Source of the DNA: an uncultured Roseibium sp.
GTDB lineage: Bacteria > Pseudomonadota > Alphaproteobacteria > Rhizobiales > Stappiaceae
Reading direction: 5' to 3'
Length of the DNA: 64,000 nucleotides
NCBI RefSeq assembly: GCF_963675985.1
Contig: NZ_OY780958.1
Location: 3,038,001 to 3,102,000 of the forward strand
The position numbers were made by a program, and so were the translations under genes. The notes below the pieces were generated by a model. That model was not told the DNA's origin. It saw only the letters and a program-made list of their open reading frames with translations, and made no database searches. Of this stretch, positions 7,759 to 16,829 are shown one piece after another (position 1 is the stretch's first letter; the number at the start of each line of letters is the position of its first letter).

Positions 7759-9807
7759 TCAAACCGGCAGCCAGATGGTGAAGGTGGTGCCTTTGCCCGG
7801 TATGCTGTCGACCTCGATGTTGCCGCCCTGCCGGGTCACAAGGGTTTCGGTGATCGACAGGCCGAGGCCCGTGCCCTGGCGGGTCTTGGTGGTGTAGAAG
7901 GGGTCGAAGATCCGGGCGACCACATCCGCCGGCATGCCAACGCCGGTATCGCCGATGATAACGGTGATGCCCTCCGTGCCTTCCCGGTCCTCATCGCGCG
8001 ATGTCAGCGTCAACCGCCCGCCTTCTGGCATGGCGTGAATGGCGTTGACGATCAGGTTGATCAGGATTTGCTGCAGCTCGGTGCGGTTCATCAGCACGGT
8101 CCGGGTTGCCCGGCTGTCGCGGACCAATTCGATCTCGGTCTTGCGCAACAGGTGGCGAACAAGCGGAATGCAGTCGGAAATCACCTCGTCGGGGGCCTGC
8201 CGGTCCGCGTAACCGGCGTATTCGTCCGGCTTGGCGAATTGCAGCAGCTTCATGACGATCTGGTTGATGCGGTCGACCTGCTCGTCGATCAGCTTCATCT
8301 CCGTCGCCGCTGCATCCGCCTTCTCCCCCAGCACCATGCGCAGCACTTCCAGATTGCCCTGGATGACCGCGATCGGATTGTTGATTTCGTGGGCGACGCC
8401 GGCGGTGATCTCGCCGATGGCGGCAAGCTTTTCCGACATGATCAGCTGCTTGGTCCGCTCCTCAAGCTGCCGGTTCGCCATTTGAAGGTCCTGCGTGCGC
8501 TCCGCCACGCGGGTGTTCAGTTCCTCGTTCCAACTGCGCAGCTGCCGGTCGCGCTCCTGGACCTGGTTGAGCAGATCGTCCAGGTGCCCGGCGACACGGG
8601 CGATCTCGTCGCTGTCGCCGGTCGCCCCGGTCCGCGCGCTGAAGTCGCCCTGCTCGACGCGCCCGATGGTGTCCGTCATCCGTTCCAACGGTTCAAATAC
8701 GCCGCGCGCCCAGCGCAGGAACAGGGGCACACTGCCGGCGGTCACAACCAGAAACCCGACCACGAGGGCCGCGATCGTGCCGACCTTGGCCGCCCTGAAC
8801 GGCGCCTCAAGAAAGCCGACGTAGAGCATGCCGACCCGTGCGCCGCGGCTGTCGATGATCGGTTCGTAGGCGGAGATGTACCAGTCGTTGACCACGAAGG
8901 CCCGGTCGAGCCAGATCCGGCCCTCATCGAGCACCCGCTCGCGTACCGCCGCCGACACCCGTGTTCCGAGCGCCCGGCGGTTTTCAAACAGCCGCACGTT
9001 GGTGCTGACGCGCACGTCTTCCAGAAACAGGGTCGCGGTCCCCTGGCTGCCCTCCGGCAGGCTGGCCTGGCGGTAGACGAGATCGTTGATGGTGTCGATG
9101 AAGACGAGGTTCTGATTCAGCAGCAGCCCGCCCACAAGTGCCGCCGGCGGCACGTCCGGCAGGCGGACCGGGCTTGCCGTGTGGACGACCATGCCCCGGT
9201 CCTCAACAGTGCGCTCACTGGGCACCGCGTTGGGGGTCGGAATGAGTTCCAGCTTCGCCCGCTCCGCAAGACCGGGAGATATGGCGGCGAGGTCCGCGTG
9301 ATCGAAGATGTCGACGCCGGTTTCCGGGGTGCCGGCCATGGCCTTCGCGATGATCGGCCAGTCCCTTGAAAGGGGCGGCCGTGCCCCTTCGGGCGAGGCG
9401 GCCCGGACCGTGCCGTCGCCGCGTACCAGATAGAGAAAATCGAGCCCCAGCTCCTGCCGCCGCCGCTCCAGCAGGCCTGCAAGCGCTTCGGGATCGCGCT
9501 GCCCAACCACATCGCGGAATTCGGCGGACCGGCCGAGCGCATCGATCTTTTCGCCGGAATGTTCCAAAATCCGCGAGAAATACTGATGGGCGATGGTCAG
9601 GTCGCCGTTGACCTTGGTCTTCAACAGGCTGTCGAATTTGTCGTTCCAGCGAACCATTGCCCAGCCGAGGAAGACCGGCAGCACCACCAGGGTCGGCAAC
9701 AGGGCGATGGCGAGCAACCGCACCCGGACCGACAGCCGGCCTCGACGTGGCTTTGCCTGCCGCTGCGGTGCGGCGGCCGTCGTGCTGCTGTGGCCTGTCT
9801 CAGACAT
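7759..9807 (-). CDS. Membrane sensor histidine kinase (NtrB/DctB-like)
   Basis: Sensor of a two-component system, 682 aa from the ATG at 9807 (product begins MSETGHSS), overlapping the regulator stop by 8 nt. Order: membrane segment near residues 28-50, a large periplasmic Cache-type sensor region (about 55-310), a second membrane segment (about 315-340), a HAMP segment, a coiled coil, a HisKA phosphoacceptor (GVAHEINNP), and an ATPase domain with N (NLIVNAIHAM), G1 (DTGVGMP) and G2 (GTGLGLSI) boxes. It is cotranscribed with an NtrC-like regulator and lies upstream of the OFA transporter, resembling the DctB/DctD logic in which a sensor controls its carrier. The ligand is unknown; formate or oxalate is inference. 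Confidence 0.92.
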   Translation of the reverse strand: MSETGHSSTTAAAPQRQAKPRRGRLSVRVRLLAIALLPTLVVLPVFLGWAMVRWNDKFDSLLKTKVNGDLTIAHQYFSRILEHSGEKIDALGRSAEFRDVVGQRDPEALAGLLERRRQELGLDFLYLVRGDGTVRAASPEGARPPLSRDWPIIAKAMAGTPETGVDIFDHADLAAISPGLAERAKLELIPTPNAVPSERTVEDRGMVVHTASPVRLPDVPPAALVGGLLLNQNLVFIDTINDLVYRQASLPEGSQGTATLFLEDVRVSTNVRLFENRRALGTRVSAAVRERVLDEGRIWLDRAFVVNDWYISAYEPIIDSRGARVGMLYVGFLEAPFRAAKVGTIAALVVGFLVVTAGSVPLFLRWARGVFEPLERMTDTIGRVEQGDFSARTGATGDSDEIARVAGHLDDLLNQVQERDRQLRSWNEELNTRVAERTQDLQMANRQLEERTKQLIMSEKLAAIGEITAGVAHEINNPIAVIQGNLEVLRMVLGEKADAAATEMKLIDEQVDRINQIVMKLLQFAKPDEYAGYADRQAPDEVISDCIPLVRHLLRKTEIELVRDSRATRTVLMNRTELQQILINLIVNAIHAMPEGGRLTLTSRDEDREGTEGITVIIGDTGVGMPADVVARIFDPFYTTKTRQGTGLGLSITETLVTRQGGNIEVDSIPGKGTTFTIWLPV

Positions 9808-11188
9808 TCCAGGCGGCGAGCTTGCGATCGATGGTCTTGCGCGCGACGCCAAGCCGCCGCGCCGCCTCCGCCCGGTTGCCGCCGCTCTGGCCGAGGACCG
9901 TCAGAATATGGCGCTTTTCCACGTCCTCCAGCGTTTCGCTGTCGGTGGTTTCCAAACGGTCCTGTCCGCGAAATTCCTCCGGAAACCGACCGAGGATCAA
10001 CGAGCGCTCGATCATGTTGCGCAGCTCGCGCACATTGCCCGGCCAGTCATAGGCAAGCAGCCCTGCGACCACGTCCTCGCCCATGGGCACCAGCGGCATG
10101 CCGAGCTGTTTTGCGAGCTTCTGCATGAACAGCGCGGCCAATTCCTCGATGTCCGCGCCGCGTTCGCGCAGCGGCGGCATTTCGAGCTGCAGGACGTTGA
10201 TGCGATAGAAGAGGTCCGCCCGGAACCGTCCGGCCTCCACCTCCGCCTTGAGATCCGCATTGGTGGCGAAGACGAAGCGCAGGTCCACCGGCACCTCGCG
10301 TTCGGACCCCACAGGGCGGACACGGCGATCCTCGATGGCGCGCAGCAGCTTGCCTTGCAGGGCAAGGGGCAGATCGCCGATCTCGTCCAGGAACAGCGTG
10401 CCGCCCTGAGCGTGCATGAACAGACCGTCGCGGGCCGCTCCGGCCCCGGTAAAGGCGCCCTTCAGGTGGCCGAACAGCTCCGCCTCGATGATGTCGCTCG
10501 GGATCGCCGCGCAATTGACCGGCACGAAGGGCTTGTCGGCCCGCTCGGAAAGTTCATGGACAGAGCGAGCGGCGACTTCCTTTCCTGTCCCGGACTCTCC
10601 CGTGATCAACACCGAGGTCGGCAGCGGCGCGACCCGGGCGATGGTTTCGCGGATCTCGGAAATCTGCCGGGAATGGCCGATCAGCTTGTCCCTGAGCAGC
10701 AAATGGTCGGAGGTCGCGTGCAACTGGTGGCGCAGAAGCTGGTTTTCCCTGGACAGGGTCGACCGGTCCAGACACCGGGCCACGGCATTGAGCAATTGAT
10801 TGGAACGGAACGGCTTCAGGATGAAATCCATCGCGCCTGCCCTCAGCGCCCCGATCGCTGTTTCAAGATCGGCGTAGGCCGTCATCAGGATCGCATCGGC
10901 GAAGAAACCGATCCGGCGCTGCTCGGCCAGCCATTCGACACCGTTCTTTCCCGGCATGATGTTGTCGAGGATCACCACGTCATAGTGATGGACATCGAGT
11001 TTGGCCGAGGCTTCGCCGGTGTCGCCCGCCTCATCGACCATCCGGCAATAGGGCTGAAGCGTGCGGACGAGAAAATTCCGCATGCCCGGCTCGTCGTCGA
11101 CGATCAGGATCGCGGCCCGTTCCAGCCACGGCCCGAATTCCGGTTCGTTACGGTGCTCGATGGATCTGGTCGCAGACCGGCCTCCCAT
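9800..11188 (-). CDS. Sigma-54-dependent response regulator (NtrC/DctD family)
   Basis: Order: receiver domain (LIVDDEPGM, phospho-acceptor Asp75 in VVILDNIMPG), AAA+ domain with Walker A GESGTGKE, the sigma-54 contact loop GAFTGA and Walker B GTLFLDEIGDLP, then a Fis-type HTH at the C-terminus (NRAEAARRLGVARKTIDRKL). I use the ATG at 11188, preceded by a strong GGGAGGGG Shine-Dalgarno; the frame reaches 11263 but earlier ATGs lack one. Its natural target in the window is the sigma-54 promoter at 7358-7373. Confidence 0.93.
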   Translation of the reverse strand: MGGRSATRSIEHRNEPEFGPWLERAAILIVDDEPGMRNFLVRTLQPYCRMVDEAGDTGEASAKLDVHHYDVVILDNIMPGKNGVEWLAEQRRIGFFADAILMTAYADLETAIGALRAGAMDFILKPFRSNQLLNAVARCLDRSTLSRENQLLRHQLHATSDHLLLRDKLIGHSRQISEIRETIARVAPLPTSVLITGESGTGKEVAARSVHELSERADKPFVPVNCAAIPSDIIEAELFGHLKGAFTGAGAARDGLFMHAQGGTLFLDEIGDLPLALQGKLLRAIEDRRVRPVGSEREVPVDLRFVFATNADLKAEVEAGRFRADLFYRINVLQLEMPPLRERGADIEELAALFMQKLAKQLGMPLVPMGEDVVAGLLAYDWPGNVRELRNMIERSLILGRFPEEFRGQDRLETTDSETLEDVEKRHILTVLGQSGGNRAEAARRLGVARKTIDRKLAAWNV

Positions 11189-11421
11189 CCTGCCCCTCCC
11201 ATAATGCTGATTTTCTTTGTCTTGCTTGGAAGACATATGAGGAAATTTTGCATAATTTCGCAAGATAATTCAGGGCACTCGTCCGTGTTTCGCATAGGCG
11301 CTGCCACTTACCTTACGGCAATCAAGGCGCGGAAGCCTTCCCCTCAACACCCACTGCTGAAATTACGTGTTTTCACGCTTTTTTCTCGCGCGATTACAAT
11401 TTCCTGCGCTATAGTCGGCTG

Positions 11422-12255
11422 ATGTTCAAGCTGGCCGAAGATATCGCGACGATCGGTCCGGACGCCTCCGCGTTCCGAACCAAGACGGTCGTCTGGAGTA
11501 GCGGCCAGGCGGCTGACGGCATGCGGTCTATCCCGGAGGAAACCGCCATCGCGCTCACCTTCAACGGCACCACGCACGCGGTGATGATGGCCACTCCGGA
11601 CGACCTGGAAGACTTCGCCTACGGCTTCAGCCTGACCGAGGGCCAGATCGAAACCCCGGACCAGATCCGCTCCATCGACATCTCGGTGGTAGACAAGGGG
11701 GTCGACGTGCGCATCTGGCTCGACGGCACGGCCACCCGGCAGTTCCTCGACCGCCGCCGCCGGATCGCCGGCCCGACCGGCTGTGGATTATGCGGTGTCG
11801 AAAGCCTTGCCGACGCGGTCCCGATGCCGAAGCCTGTCTCCGGCACCAACAGCTTTCCGGCCGAAACGATCCTCGCCGCCCAACAGGCCCTGTTCGACGC
11901 CCAGACCCTGCATGCCGAAACCAGCGCGGTGCACGCCGCCGGCTACTGGGAACCGGGCGCCGGCCTCGTCGAAATCCGCGAGGACGTCGGCCGCCACAAC
12001 GCGCTCGACAAGCTCGCCGGCGCCCTCGCCCGACAGGGTCGACCAGCCCATGATGGCATCATCCTGCTGACGAGCCGGGTCTCGGTGGAAATGGTCCAGA
12101 AGGCCGCCGCCATGGGCACCCCCGTCCTCGTCGCCGTCTCCGCCCCCACGGCGCTCGCCGTCCGCACCGCCGAAGCGGCCGGGATCACGATTGTCGCCGT
12201 GGCGCGGAACAATGCGTTTGAAGTGTTCTCGCATGCGGATCGGGTGGTGGTTTAG
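11422..12255 (+). CDS. fdhD: FdhD, sulfurtransferase required for formate dehydrogenase activity
   Basis: FdhD passes sulfur from a cysteine desulfurase to the Mo-bisMGD cofactor of formate dehydrogenases. The 277-aa product has the conserved cysteine pair as CGLCG (Cys121 and Cys124), followed by the family pattern with REDVGRHNALDKL and the LTSRVSVEMVQKAA segment. It is divergent from the response-regulator gene and about 9 kb from fdsA, so it belongs to the same formate island although not to the fds operon. Confidence 0.95.
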   Translation: MFKLAEDIATIGPDASAFRTKTVVWSSGQAADGMRSIPEETAIALTFNGTTHAVMMATPDDLEDFAYGFSLTEGQIETPDQIRSIDISVVDKGVDVRIWLDGTATRQFLDRRRRIAGPTGCGLCGVESLADAVPMPKPVSGTNSFPAETILAAQQALFDAQTLHAETSAVHAAGYWEPGAGLVEIREDVGRHNALDKLAGALARQGRPAHDGIILLTSRVSVEMVQKAAAMGTPVLVAVSAPTALAVRTAEAAGITIVAVARNNAFEVFSHADRVVV

Positions 12256-12372
12256 GGAGAGGGAGGGAAGCTTGTGGAGGACGCGGCTTACCGCCTGAAG
12301 CGGACAAACCTGCTCGTAAACCTGTTTTCTCTGTTATGCCTTCCCAGACGAAATTATCCAAAAGCCACAGAG

Positions 12373-12737
12373 ATGACCGCCCCCCTCGGGCGAATAGTGA
12401 TCTGCACCAAAAATATCGAGCAAATGGCGGAGTATTACTCCAAGCATTTTGGTTTTCAGTCTCCCGGACTGAAGGCGACAGCATCCTCGAATTGAAGCCA
12501 CCAGTTAGTGGTGCTTCAATCCTATTGCATCCAGCCTCAACCAAGCAAAAGGAAGGGCAGGCCCTTGTGAAGCTCGTGTTTGATGTCGGGAACGTCACGG
12601 CCTTTTGTGAAGCAGCTAGCGGGGCCGGGCTGAAGTTCGGCAAGATTCATCAGGCTGATGGCTACGTCTTTGCCAACGCCAAAGATCCATCGGGAAACTC
12701 AGTTCAGGTGTCCAGCAGAGCGTTTGCGCAGGGATAG
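12373..12737 (+). pseudogene. VOC/glyoxalase-family protein, disrupted by a single-base frameshift
   Basis: Two overlapping frames together make one about 121-residue VOC protein. The first (ATG at 12373, MTAPLGRIVICTKNIEQMAEYYSKHFGF) runs off family at about 12456; the second resumes at that point with SVSRTEGDSILELK and continues to RAFAQG at 12737. The shift fits loss of one T in the TTTT run at 12453-12456. Codon use and base composition are more AT-rich than in the neighbours, suggesting acquired DNA. A sequencing error in the T run cannot be excluded. Confidence 0.75.
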
Positions 12738-12918
12738 TATGGGCTCGGAGCGAACTTCGCCGAAGGTGACGCAAACGACTGCTAGAAGCCCTCAATTCGG
12801 CTATTGGCTCTGGCCTCATGGCGTCGCGACAGCGGCCGCCTGGCATGTTACCTCTGATGGGCAAAAGCCTCCGCTAGATCACATCACGCTTCTGCTCAAG
12901 ATCCTTGGCAACGGACAG

Positions 12919-14352
12919 TCATCCGGGCCAGCTTTGGGCGAGGATCTCCACCGCCCGGACAATCTGGGCCTCATCCAGCGCCGCGTAGCCGAGACGAAGC
13001 GCTTGCGGTGCGGCTCGCTCCAGGGCGAAGCGTGTTCCGGGCAGAAGCGCGAGCCCTGCGGCCTCCGCGCGATCCGCCCAGCTTTCCGCTGACACGTTCT
13101 GGCAATGCAGCCACAGAGCCAACCCGCCCGCAGGGCTGTCGAAGACGATCCGCCCGCCCAGACGGTCCGACAAGGCTGAGGCAAGAACATCGCGGCGGGC
13201 GCGATAAATACGGCGCGCCTTTCGTGCGTGACGGCCGAGATCGCCATCGCGGATGAGATCAGCCAGGGCGGTTTCCAGCGGCGCATCGCCTTGCCGATCT
13301 ATGGCTGCACGGGCTGCGGTCATGCGGGAAAGCAAGGGCTCGGGAGCCATAGCATAGCCCAGACGAATGCCGGGCGAGAGCAGTTTGGAGAGCGACCCCA
13401 CATAAATCAGCGGAAGGTTTGTCGCGGCGCGCGCGGCAAGTGGCAGGACCGGGCGGCCTTCGAAACGATATTCGTGGTCGTAGTCGTCCTCGATCAACGT
13501 GACGCCATGGCGCTCGACCAGTTCCAGAAGCTGCAGCCGCCGCGCCGCGCCCATGGTTACGGTGGTCGGGTATTGGTGATGAGGCGTGACATAGACTGCC
13601 GCGATGCGTGGATCGCCCGCGATCGCTTCCTCAAGTGCTACGACCGACAGACCGCCGGCATCGACGGGAACGCCCCGCACGGTGGCGCCGGCTGCGCGGA
13701 AGGCCTCCCAAGCGAGCGGGTAGCCGGGTTCTTCCACCGCAATTGCCTGACCCGGTTTCAACGCAGCCTTTGCCGCCAGAAACAGCGCCATCTGGCTGCC
13801 CCGTGTGATCAGCAGCCGAGCGGGGTCGGCAACCACGCCCCGGTCCGAGGCGAGATAAGATGACAGCGCATGGCGCAGGACCGGCGTGCCACGGGCATCG
13901 CCATAATCAGCACCGCTGCGGAAGGACGGTGACAGCAATGCGCGGCGAAACGCGCGCGCCAGCGCCTTGTCCGGCACCAGTTTTGGGTCGGGCGCACCAT
14001 CGCTGAAAGCCAGTTGAGGGCGAACCATCGCAGGTTCGGAGGGCACGGAGACCGCAACAGGCTCCGTCATGCTTTCAGGAAGGTCCTCGGCAACGAATGT
14101 GCCGCGCGCGGGCTCGGCATGCAGCCAGCCTTGCGTCGTGAGTTCCTGATAAGCGGCGTCGACCGTGTTGCGGTGAACGCCGAGTTCACGTGCCAGCGCA
14201 CGCGTGCCCGGCAGGCGGATACCAGGCCTCAGGCGGCCGCGCATGATATCGCGAGTGATCGCCCCGGCAATCGCCAGAAACAGCGGGCCAGGTGCGTCTT
14301 TCTCAATATCCAGCGCAAGCGGGTGAGCGGTCACGGTAACCGGCCTATTCAA
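12919..14352 (-). CDS. MocR/PdxR-family regulator (GntR wHTH fused to an aminotransferase-like domain)
   Basis: The 477-aa protein has an N-terminal GntR winged helix (about residues 30-95, with GTRALARELGVHRNTVDAAY) and a fold-type I PLP domain. The PLP lysine is visible in YVGSLSKLLSPGIRLGY. MocR proteins such as PdxR sense PLP and control vitamin B6 genes. The divergent operon ends in a pyridoxal kinase gene, so a B6-salvage role is likely, though some MocR proteins govern unrelated amine pathways. Confidence 0.88.
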   Translation of the reverse strand: MNRPVTVTAHPLALDIEKDAPGPLFLAIAGAITRDIMRGRLRPGIRLPGTRALARELGVHRNTVDAAYQELTTQGWLHAEPARGTFVAEDLPESMTEPVAVSVPSEPAMVRPQLAFSDGAPDPKLVPDKALARAFRRALLSPSFRSGADYGDARGTPVLRHALSSYLASDRGVVADPARLLITRGSQMALFLAAKAALKPGQAIAVEEPGYPLAWEAFRAAGATVRGVPVDAGGLSVVALEEAIAGDPRIAAVYVTPHHQYPTTVTMGAARRLQLLELVERHGVTLIEDDYDHEYRFEGRPVLPLAARAATNLPLIYVGSLSKLLSPGIRLGYAMAPEPLLSRMTAARAAIDRQGDAPLETALADLIRDGDLGRHARKARRIYRARRDVLASALSDRLGGRIVFDSPAGGLALWLHCQNVSAESWADRAEAAGLALLPGTRFALERAAPQALRLGYAALDEAQIVRAVEILAQSWPG

Positions 14353-14361
14353 ATTTCCAAA

Positions 14362-14382
14362 ACTGGCCCTTTCTTACAGGCC
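14362..14382. promoter_or_regulatory. Candidate MocR operator: two direct repeats
   Basis: ACTGGCC (14362-14368) and ACAGGCC (14376-14382) repeat directly at a 14-bp period in the 70-bp gap between the divergent mocR and amidotransferase genes. Direct repeats are usual for MocR dimers; the assignment is inference. Confidence 0.35.
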
Positions 14383-14422
14383 GGAATTTCGCGAGACAAT
14401 CGGCAAAATGCAAGAGGCCACC

Positions 14423-15121
14423 ATGTCGAAATCAGCCCTGATCCTGCGCCATCTCGCCTTCGAAGACCTTGGCAGCTTTGACCCTGTGCTTGAGAAAGAA
14501 GGGTATCGGCTTATTCATGCCGAAGCCGGCATCGATAGCTTGCCGGACCCGCTTGCCGTCGATCTCGTGGTGGTGCTCGGAGGTCCGATCGGCGTCAATG
14601 ACCCGCATGCTTACCCCTACATGCAGGCAGAACGCGATTGGCTCGTTCCGCGCCTTGCCGCGCGTCGCCCGACACTCGGCATCTGCCTTGGCGCGCAGCT
14701 CATGGCGGCAGCACTTGGCGCCAGGGTTGCCCCGATGCCTTACAAGGAAATCGGCTTCTCAGCCCTGACGCTGACAGATGCCGGCGGCAACAGCCCGCTC
14801 AGCCATCTCGGGGATGTCCCCGTTCTCCACTGGCATGGCGAAGCATTCGACATCCCCGAGGGAGCGGACACTCTCGCCGGAACGGCGGCTTGCGCCACCC
14901 AGGCCTTTGCCATGGGACCAAGTATTCTGGGGCTTCAGTTTCACCCCGAAGCCGGAGAGCTGCCCGCGTTCGAGCGCTGGCTCATCGGCCACAGCGTGGA
15001 ACTGTCCGGGGCCGGCATCGACCCGGCTAACCTGCGCCGCGAGGCCGGAATGCATGGCGCGTCTCTGAAACGCGCCGGACAATCGATGCTCCGCGCCTGG
15101 CTGCGGGACTTGCCGGCATGA
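14423..15121 (+). CDS. Class I glutamine amidotransferase (GMP-synthase-like)
   Basis: The product is a stand-alone GATase of 232 aa. The nucleophile elbow GICLGAQ places Cys88, and LQFHPE supplies the His/Glu of the triad. Such proteins release ammonia from glutamine or act as gamma-glutamyl hydrolases; the partner is unknown. The ATG at 14423 has an AGAGG ribosome site; an ATG 15 nt upstream is less well placed. The stop overlaps the next start (ATGA), so it is translationally coupled to the MOSC gene. Confidence 0.85.
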   Translation: MSKSALILRHLAFEDLGSFDPVLEKEGYRLIHAEAGIDSLPDPLAVDLVVVLGGPIGVNDPHAYPYMQAERDWLVPRLAARRPTLGICLGAQLMAAALGARVAPMPYKEIGFSALTLTDAGGNSPLSHLGDVPVLHWHGEAFDIPEGADTLAGTAACATQAFAMGPSILGLQFHPEAGELPAFERWLIGHSVELSGAGIDPANLRREAGMHGASLKRAGQSMLRAWLRDLPA

Positions 15122-15798
15122 ACGCGATTACCCTCCTGACCGGCCGCGCCCGTCTGCTGCCGGAAAGCGATGCGTTGAGCGGCATTTTCAAGACACCGGC
15201 GGACAGGCCGCTTCGTCTCGGCCCCGAAGGCTTCGAGAGCGACGAACAGGCGGACCGGCGGGTCCATGGCGGCGTTGAGAAAGCGGTGCATCATTATCCG
15301 TTGGATCATTACCCGCTCTGGCGCGCGGAACTCGGCGATCTGCCGGCGCTCGGCGCGCCCGGTGGATTTGGCGAGAACATTTCCGCATCCGGTCTGACCG
15401 AGGCGACCGTCTCGGTGGGCGACATCTTTCGCCTGGGCACCGCGCTGGTGCAGGTCTCCCAAGGACGACAGCCGTGCTGGAAGCTCAACCGCCGCTTCAA
15501 CGTACAGGACATGGCCCGTCGTGTGCAGCAAACCGGCCGCACCGGCTGGTATTATCGCGTGCTTGAAGAGGGCATCGTAAAGACGGGAGACGGGCTCGAG
15601 TTAAAAGACCGCGTCGCGCCGGACTGGACGCTTCACCGACTCTGGCACGCTCTTTATGTCGACCGGCTGAATCTTGGTGAACTCAAGGAAATCGCAGCCC
15701 TCGACGTGCTGGCCGAAGGCTGGCGGAAATATGCGGTCCGACGGCTTGAAACCGGCCAGGTAGAAGACTGGCGCAACAGACTGGACGGTACAGCATGA
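15118..15798 (+). CDS. MOSC-domain protein, YiiM type
   Basis: 226 aa. MOSC fold with the characteristic Cys in SQGRQPCWKLN and the upstream HGGVEKAVHHYP segment, followed by the 3-alpha extension seen in YiiM. YiiM of Escherichia coli reduces N-hydroxylated purines with a Mo cofactor (family knowledge). It is coupled by ATGA overlaps to both neighbours. A Mo enzyme between an amidotransferase and a pyridoxal kinase is an unusual partnership whose purpose I cannot infer. Confidence 0.88.
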   Translation: MNAITLLTGRARLLPESDALSGIFKTPADRPLRLGPEGFESDEQADRRVHGGVEKAVHHYPLDHYPLWRAELGDLPALGAPGGFGENISASGLTEATVSVGDIFRLGTALVQVSQGRQPCWKLNRRFNVQDMARRVQQTGRTGWYYRVLEEGIVKTGDGLELKDRVAPDWTLHRLWHALYVDRLNLGELKEIAALDVLAEGWRKYAVRRLETGQVEDWRNRLDGTA

Positions 15799-16643
15799 CG
15801 CCTCCTTCCTTCGTAATCTCGATCCAGAGCCAGGTCGTTTTCGGTCATGTCGGCAATTCCGCTGCGCTGTTTCCGATGCAGGCGGCGGGGCTGGAAGTGG
15901 CGGCGATCCCGACCGTGATCTTTTCCAACACGCCCGACTATCCGACGCTGCGCGGACGGGCGCTGCCGCCGGAATTCTTCTCCGACCTCTTGCAGGGCGC
16001 GCGCGAACGCGGCCTGCCGGAACGCGCGGACTTCATCCTCACGGGCTATATCGGCTCGCTCGACGTGGCGATGATGGTCGCGGATTTCGTGACCGAGGCG
16101 AAGGTCGCCAATCCATGCCTCACCTACGTCTGCGATCCCGTGATGGGCGATGCCGGTCCGGGCCTCTATGTGCCGGAAGCGATCGCCGACGTCATGCGCG
16201 ACCGCTTGCTGCCAATGGCCGACATCGCGACGCCGAACCCGTTCGAGCTGAGCTGGCTGACGGGGCAGACGATCGCGACCCTTAAAGATCTCGAAGCCGC
16301 GAGGTCCTTTCTCCGCATCGCGCCAGGTGCACATTTGATCGCGACCGGCTGTTCGCTGGAAGACACGCCCCCCGGCCACATTGAAAGCGTCATTCTCGGC
16401 GCTGAAGGCGCAAGCCGCCATCCGGTGAAGCACCTGCCGGTCGCGCTGCCGGGAACGGGCGATCTGTTCGCCGGGCTGATCGTCGCGGGGCGCGCGCGCG
16501 GATTGCCCCTGACGCAAACCGTGGAAGCGGCGCAGCGCCTCACGTCGCGCGCGCTGGACCACGCCCGCGCCCTCGGCGCCGGGGAAGTTGTGCTCAGCGA
16601 ACCGGAATTCCGCCGCGAGCTTCTGACTGTTGATGCCCGCTGA
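15795..16643 (+). CDS. pdxY: Pyridoxal kinase (PdxY/PdxK family)
   Basis: The 282-aa ribokinase-fold enzyme phosphorylates pyridoxal to PLP with ATP. Visible signatures are the N-terminal substrate segment (SIQSQVVFGHVGN), the TYVCDPVMGD stretch, and the C-terminal ATP/anion-hole motif LPGTGDLFAG with the catalytic Asp. The start overlaps the MOSC stop (ATGA). The gene ends the operon controlled by the divergent MocR regulator. I see no clear terminator in the 186 bp before the convergent tetR. Confidence 0.9.
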   Translation: MTPPSFVISIQSQVVFGHVGNSAALFPMQAAGLEVAAIPTVIFSNTPDYPTLRGRALPPEFFSDLLQGARERGLPERADFILTGYIGSLDVAMMVADFVTEAKVANPCLTYVCDPVMGDAGPGLYVPEAIADVMRDRLLPMADIATPNPFELSWLTGQTIATLKDLEAARSFLRIAPGAHLIATGCSLEDTPPGHIESVILGAEGASRHPVKHLPVALPGTGDLFAGLIVAGRARGLPLTQTVEAAQRLTSRALDHARALGAGEVVLSEPEFRRELLTVDAR

Positions 16644-16829
16644 CCCTTGCCCGTCGATACGTCCGGCATAACCGACAGTCATATCGTGGAGAACGGACGC
16701 TCGCCGCGCCGACCGAATTCAGAAAAAAGGCTCCAATCACCCGGTCAAGGAAGGGCTGCTTCGGAAGCTGTGACCGGAACAGGATCTGAACGGCCCCGCA
16801 CGATAGAGCACCCGTTCCGGCTGACCTGT

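Noticed and set aside
12738..12918. Further gene fragment after the broken VOC gene
   Set aside because: No frame continues with recognisable protein similarity over these 181 bp.
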